NCBI GenBank assembly: GCA_000751295.2
Contig: CCMO02000001.1
Coordinates: forward strand, 1,041,501-1,105,500
Reading direction: 5' to 3'
DNA: 64,000 nt
From: a bacterium YEK0313
GTDB lineage: Bacteria > Pseudomonadota > Alphaproteobacteria > Rhizobiales > Phreatobacteraceae
Part shown: positions 61,555-64,000 of the stretch, in pieces
Layout of the letters: each line of letters opens with the position of its first letter
How positions within the stretch are numbered: the stretch's first letter is position 1
The notes under the pieces: generated by a model
Seen by the model: only the letters and a program-made list of their open reading frames with translations
What the model was told of the DNA's origin: nothing
The model's database searches: none
Position numbers and translations under genes: made by a program

Positions 61555-61682
61555 GGTCGGATCGAAAACCGGCCGAGCCATGCACGTCAAGATGGCGCAC
61601 CCGCATGCCTGCTCGATTGACCGGCGCGAGCCGCTCCGATTTGCTCTGGCTCACCGTCTCGAGGATCCGCGCGCGAGGTTTC

Positions 61683-62849
61683 ATGCCGATCGTCAACCGC
61701 ATTGCCGCCCTGCATGACGAAGTCACCGCCTGGCGCCGCGATTTCCACGAACATCCCGAACTGCAGTTCGAGGTGCACCGCACGGCCGGGATCGTCGCCG
61801 ACAAGCTCAAGGAGTTCGGCTGCGACAAGGTCGTCACCGGCATCGGCCGCACCGGCGTGGTCGGCATTATCAAGGGGTCGAAATCGACCTCCGGCAGGGT
61901 CATCGGTCTGCGCGCCGACATGGACGCCCTGCCGCTCGACGAGATCTCAGGCAAGCCGCACGCCTCCAAGACCCCCGGCAAGATGCATGCCTGCGGCCAT
62001 GACGGGCACACCGCCATGCTGCTGGGCGCCGCCAAATATCTCGCCGAGACACGCAATTTCGACGGCACCGTCGCGGTCATCTTCCAGCCGGCCGAGGAAG
62101 GCGGCGGCGGCGCGCGCGAAATGGTCGACGACGGCCTGATGGACCGTTTCGGTATCCAGGAGGTCTACGGCATGCACAACGGGCCGGGCCTGCCGGTCGG
62201 CACCTTCGCGCTGAGGCCCGGACCGCTGATGGCCGCCGCCGACGGCATCCGCATCGAGGTCGAGGGCAAGGGCGGCCACGCCGCCCAGCCGCACAATTCC
62301 ATCGACACGGTGCTGGTCGCCTCGCAGATCGTCGCCAACATCCAGTCGATCGCCTCGCGCAATGTCGACCCGCTCGAACATGTCGTCGTCTCCGTCTGCA
62401 CCTTCAATGCCGGCTTTGCCGAGAACGTCATTCCGCAAAATGCCGTGCTGACCGGCACGGTGCGGACCCTCAGCGAGGCGGTGCGCGACGTCACCGAAAA
62501 GCGCCTTCACGCCATCGTCGAGGGGACCGCCGCCCTGTTCGGCGCCACCGCGAAGCTCACCTATCGGCGCGGCGCGCCGGTCACCGCCAACCATGCGGCC
62601 GAGGCCGGCTTTGCCGGCGATGCGGCGGCCGCGGTCGTGGGCGAGGCCGCCGTCAACCGCGCCGTCACCCCGGTCATGGGCGCCGAGGACTTCGCCTTCA
62701 TGCTCAATGCCCGCCCGGGCGCCTTCATCTTCATCGGCCAAGGCGACGGCCCGCAGGTTCACCACCCGGCCTACGACTTCAACGACGAGATCATCCCCCT
62801 CGGCATGAGCTACTGGGCAAGGCTCGTCGAGACCCGCCTGCCCGCCTGA
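61683..62849 (+). CDS. M20 family amidohydrolase (HipO/AbgB-like), copy 1
   Basis: The 388-residue hydrolase begins MPIVNRIAALHDEVTAWRRD and carries GLRADMDALPL near residue 77, the metal cysteine/histidine box MHACGHDGHTAMLLG near residue 100 and FQPAEEGGGGA near residue 136. These define the hippurate/indole-3-acetyl-amino-acid hydrolase branch, which cleaves N-acyl amino acids. The conserved ATG at 61683 is used because the duplicate has the same start. A very similar copy follows 68 bases downstream; the 5' halves differ at only a few positions per hundred. Confidence 0.93.
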   Translation: MPIVNRIAALHDEVTAWRRDFHEHPELQFEVHRTAGIVADKLKEFGCDKVVTGIGRTGVVGIIKGSKSTSGRVIGLRADMDALPLDEISGKPHASKTPGKMHACGHDGHTAMLLGAAKYLAETRNFDGTVAVIFQPAEEGGGGAREMVDDGLMDRFGIQEVYGMHNGPGLPVGTFALRPGPLMAAADGIRIEVEGKGGHAAQPHNSIDTVLVASQIVANIQSIASRNVDPLEHVVVSVCTFNAGFAENVIPQNAVLTGTVRTLSEAVRDVTEKRLHAIVEGTAALFGATAKLTYRRGAPVTANHAAEAGFAGDAAAAVVGEAAVNRAVTPVMGAEDFAFMLNARPGAFIFIGQGDGPQVHHPAYDFNDEIIPLGMSYWARLVETRLPA

Positions 62850-62917
62850 TCCCCTTCCTTCACCCGCCCCCACGCCCGCCGCCTCGAGGCCGCGATCGTG
62901 CTTTTTCCGGAGCCCCC

Positions 62918-64000
62918 ATGCCGATCGTCAACCGCATTGCCGCCCTCCACGACGAAGTCACCGCCTGGCGCCGCGACCTGCACGAACACCCCGAACTGCA
63001 GTTCGACGTGCATCGCACGGCCGGCATCGTCGCGGACAAGCTGAAGGAGTTCGGCTGCGACGAGGTGGTCACCGGCATCGGCCGCACCGGCGTGGTCGGC
63101 ATCATCAAGGGGTCGAAATCGACCTCCGGCAAGGTCATCGGCCTGCGCGCCGACATGGACGCGCTGCCGCTGACGGAAATGTCGGGCAAGCCGCATGCCT
63201 CGAAAATTCCCGGCAAGATGCATGCCTGCGGCCATGACGGGCATACCGCCATGCTGCTGGGCGCGGCCAAATATCTCGCCGAGACGCGCAATTTCGACGG
63301 CACCGTCGCGGTCATCTTCCAGCCTGCGGAGGAGGGCGAGAAGGGCGGCCAGGCCATGGTCGACGACGGCATGATGGAGCGCTTCGGCATCCAGGAGGTC
63401 TACGGCATGCACAATGCCCCGGGCTTGGCCGTAGGCGCCTTCGCGCTGCGCCCCGGTCCGCTGCTGGCCGCCGTCGACAATTTCACCATCCATGTCGAGG
63501 GCAAGGGCGGCCACGCCGCCAAGCCGCATCTGGCGATCGATACCGTGCTCGTTGCCTCCCATATCGTCACCGCCGCGCAGTCGATCGTCGCACGCAACGT
63601 CAATCCGCTGGAAAACGCCGTCGTCTCGATCTGCGCCTTCAATGCGGGCTTCGCCAACAACGTCATCCCGCAGACTGCCGAGCTGCGCGGCACGGTGCGC
63701 ACGCTGAGCGCCGATGTGCGCGCCTTCGTCGAGAAGCGCCTGCGCGAGGTGGTCGAGGGCACCGCCGCGCTGTTCGGCGCCAAGGCGACGCTGACCTATG
63801 AACATGTCGTGCCGGTCACCGTGAACGACGAGGCGAAGACCCCGTTTGCCGTTGAAGCCGCCGCGGCGGTGGTCGGCGAGGCTTCGGTCGACCGCGACGC
63901 GACCCCGGTCATGGGCGGCGAGGACTTCTCCTATATGCTCAACGCCCGCCCGGGCGCCTTCATCTTCATCGGCCAGGGCGACACGGCGAGCGTCCATCAC
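62918..64000 (+). CDS. M20 family amidohydrolase, copy 2 (3'-truncated by the window end)
   Basis: The open frame runs from ATG 62918 to the last base without a stop, giving 361 of about 388 expected residues. It matches the preceding gene almost continuously in the first 150 codons (same MPIVNRIAALHDE start, same HACGHDGHTAMLLG box) and diverges later, for example EKGGQAMVDDGMMERFG and EHVVPVTVNDEAKTP. All visible metal ligands are retained, so both copies should be active, perhaps with different acyl or amino-acid preference. A tandem duplication is the clear explanation. Confidence 0.93.
   Translation, partial: MPIVNRIAALHDEVTAWRRDLHEHPELQFDVHRTAGIVADKLKEFGCDEVVTGIGRTGVVGIIKGSKSTSGKVIGLRADMDALPLTEMSGKPHASKIPGKMHACGHDGHTAMLLGAAKYLAETRNFDGTVAVIFQPAEEGEKGGQAMVDDGMMERFGIQEVYGMHNAPGLAVGAFALRPGPLLAAVDNFTIHVEGKGGHAAKPHLAIDTVLVASHIVTAAQSIVARNVNPLENAVVSICAFNAGFANNVIPQTAELRGTVRTLSADVRAFVEKRLREVVEGTAALFGAKATLTYEHVVPVTVNDEAKTPFAVEAAAAVVGEASVDRDATPVMGGEDFSYMLNARPGAFIFIGQGDTASVHH

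Noticed and set aside
1..64000. tRNA or rRNA genes, CRISPR arrays, insertion sequences
   Set aside because: Scanning the intergenic regions showed no TTCGAATC-type tRNA arm in proper context, no regularly spaced repeats and no transposase.

Overview
The window is high-G+C, densely coded chromosomal DNA from an alphaproteobacterium, most likely of the order Hyphomicrobiales (Rhizobiales). The grounds are gene content and order: general L-amino-acid (Aap) and branched-chain (Liv) ABC uptake genes, a Bug/TctC receptor, hisC-tyrC, aroK-aroB followed by a CorC-type gene, and a 94-residue IF-1 next to a cold-shock gene. The genus cannot be fixed from sequence alone. No tRNA, rRNA, CRISPR array, transposase or phage gene was seen.

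Region 1 (1-9.6 kb) is catabolic and accessory. It holds the 3' part of methylmalonate-semialdehyde dehydrogenase, an orphan tricarboxylate-type receptor, an unrecognised 676-residue protein, an M81 (MlrC-like) peptidase, a ketopantoate-reductase-like protein, an FAD amine/amino-acid oxidase and a CitE-like CoA-ester lyase. An inverted-repeat element of about 185 bp lies at 6193-6377.

Region 2 (9.7-29.3 kb) is mainly housekeeping. It opens with a three-domain MFS/acyltransferase/AMP-ligase protein for phospholipid re-acylation, followed by aroK-aroB-corC-mgsA, bolA, leuD, ridA, the hisC-tyrC-cupin-GNAT operon, a DMT exporter, infA, cspA, a Na/Pi cotransporter, a TauE/SafE permease, a RecD2-like helicase and an ArsR-type regulator.

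Region 3 (29.3-51.7 kb) covers the envelope and solute uptake. A mechanosensitive channel and an AsmA protein precede the 3-oxoacid CoA-transferase pair. A Liv-type ABC transporter (livG-H-M-K-F) follows, with an acyl-CoA ligase translationally coupled to its last gene, which suggests uptake and CoA activation of an organic acid. Next is a nitrogen-compound module bracketed by two paralogous GntR regulators: AapJ-, AapQ- and AapM-like genes without the AapP ATPase, and two convergent FAD oxidoreductases. A similar AT-rich operator-like element precedes the first GntR gene and the second oxidase gene.

Region 4 (51.9-64 kb) contains a secreted orphan protein, DUF1178, a nitrilase, glutaredoxin and comF. 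A G+C-poor islet (about 55.4-56.95 kb) follows, holding two overlapping genes: a DUF488 protein and a partner of unknown function. Then come thioredoxin, a BenE-type transporter, ahcY with an upstream 20-bp palindrome, argE, and two tandem, recently duplicated M20 amidohydrolases, the second cut by the window end.

The best candidates for something little described are the DUF488 islet, the GntR-bracketed transporter/oxidase module and the paired palindromes at 9.7 kb. Functional statements rest on motifs and family knowledge; no database search was possible.
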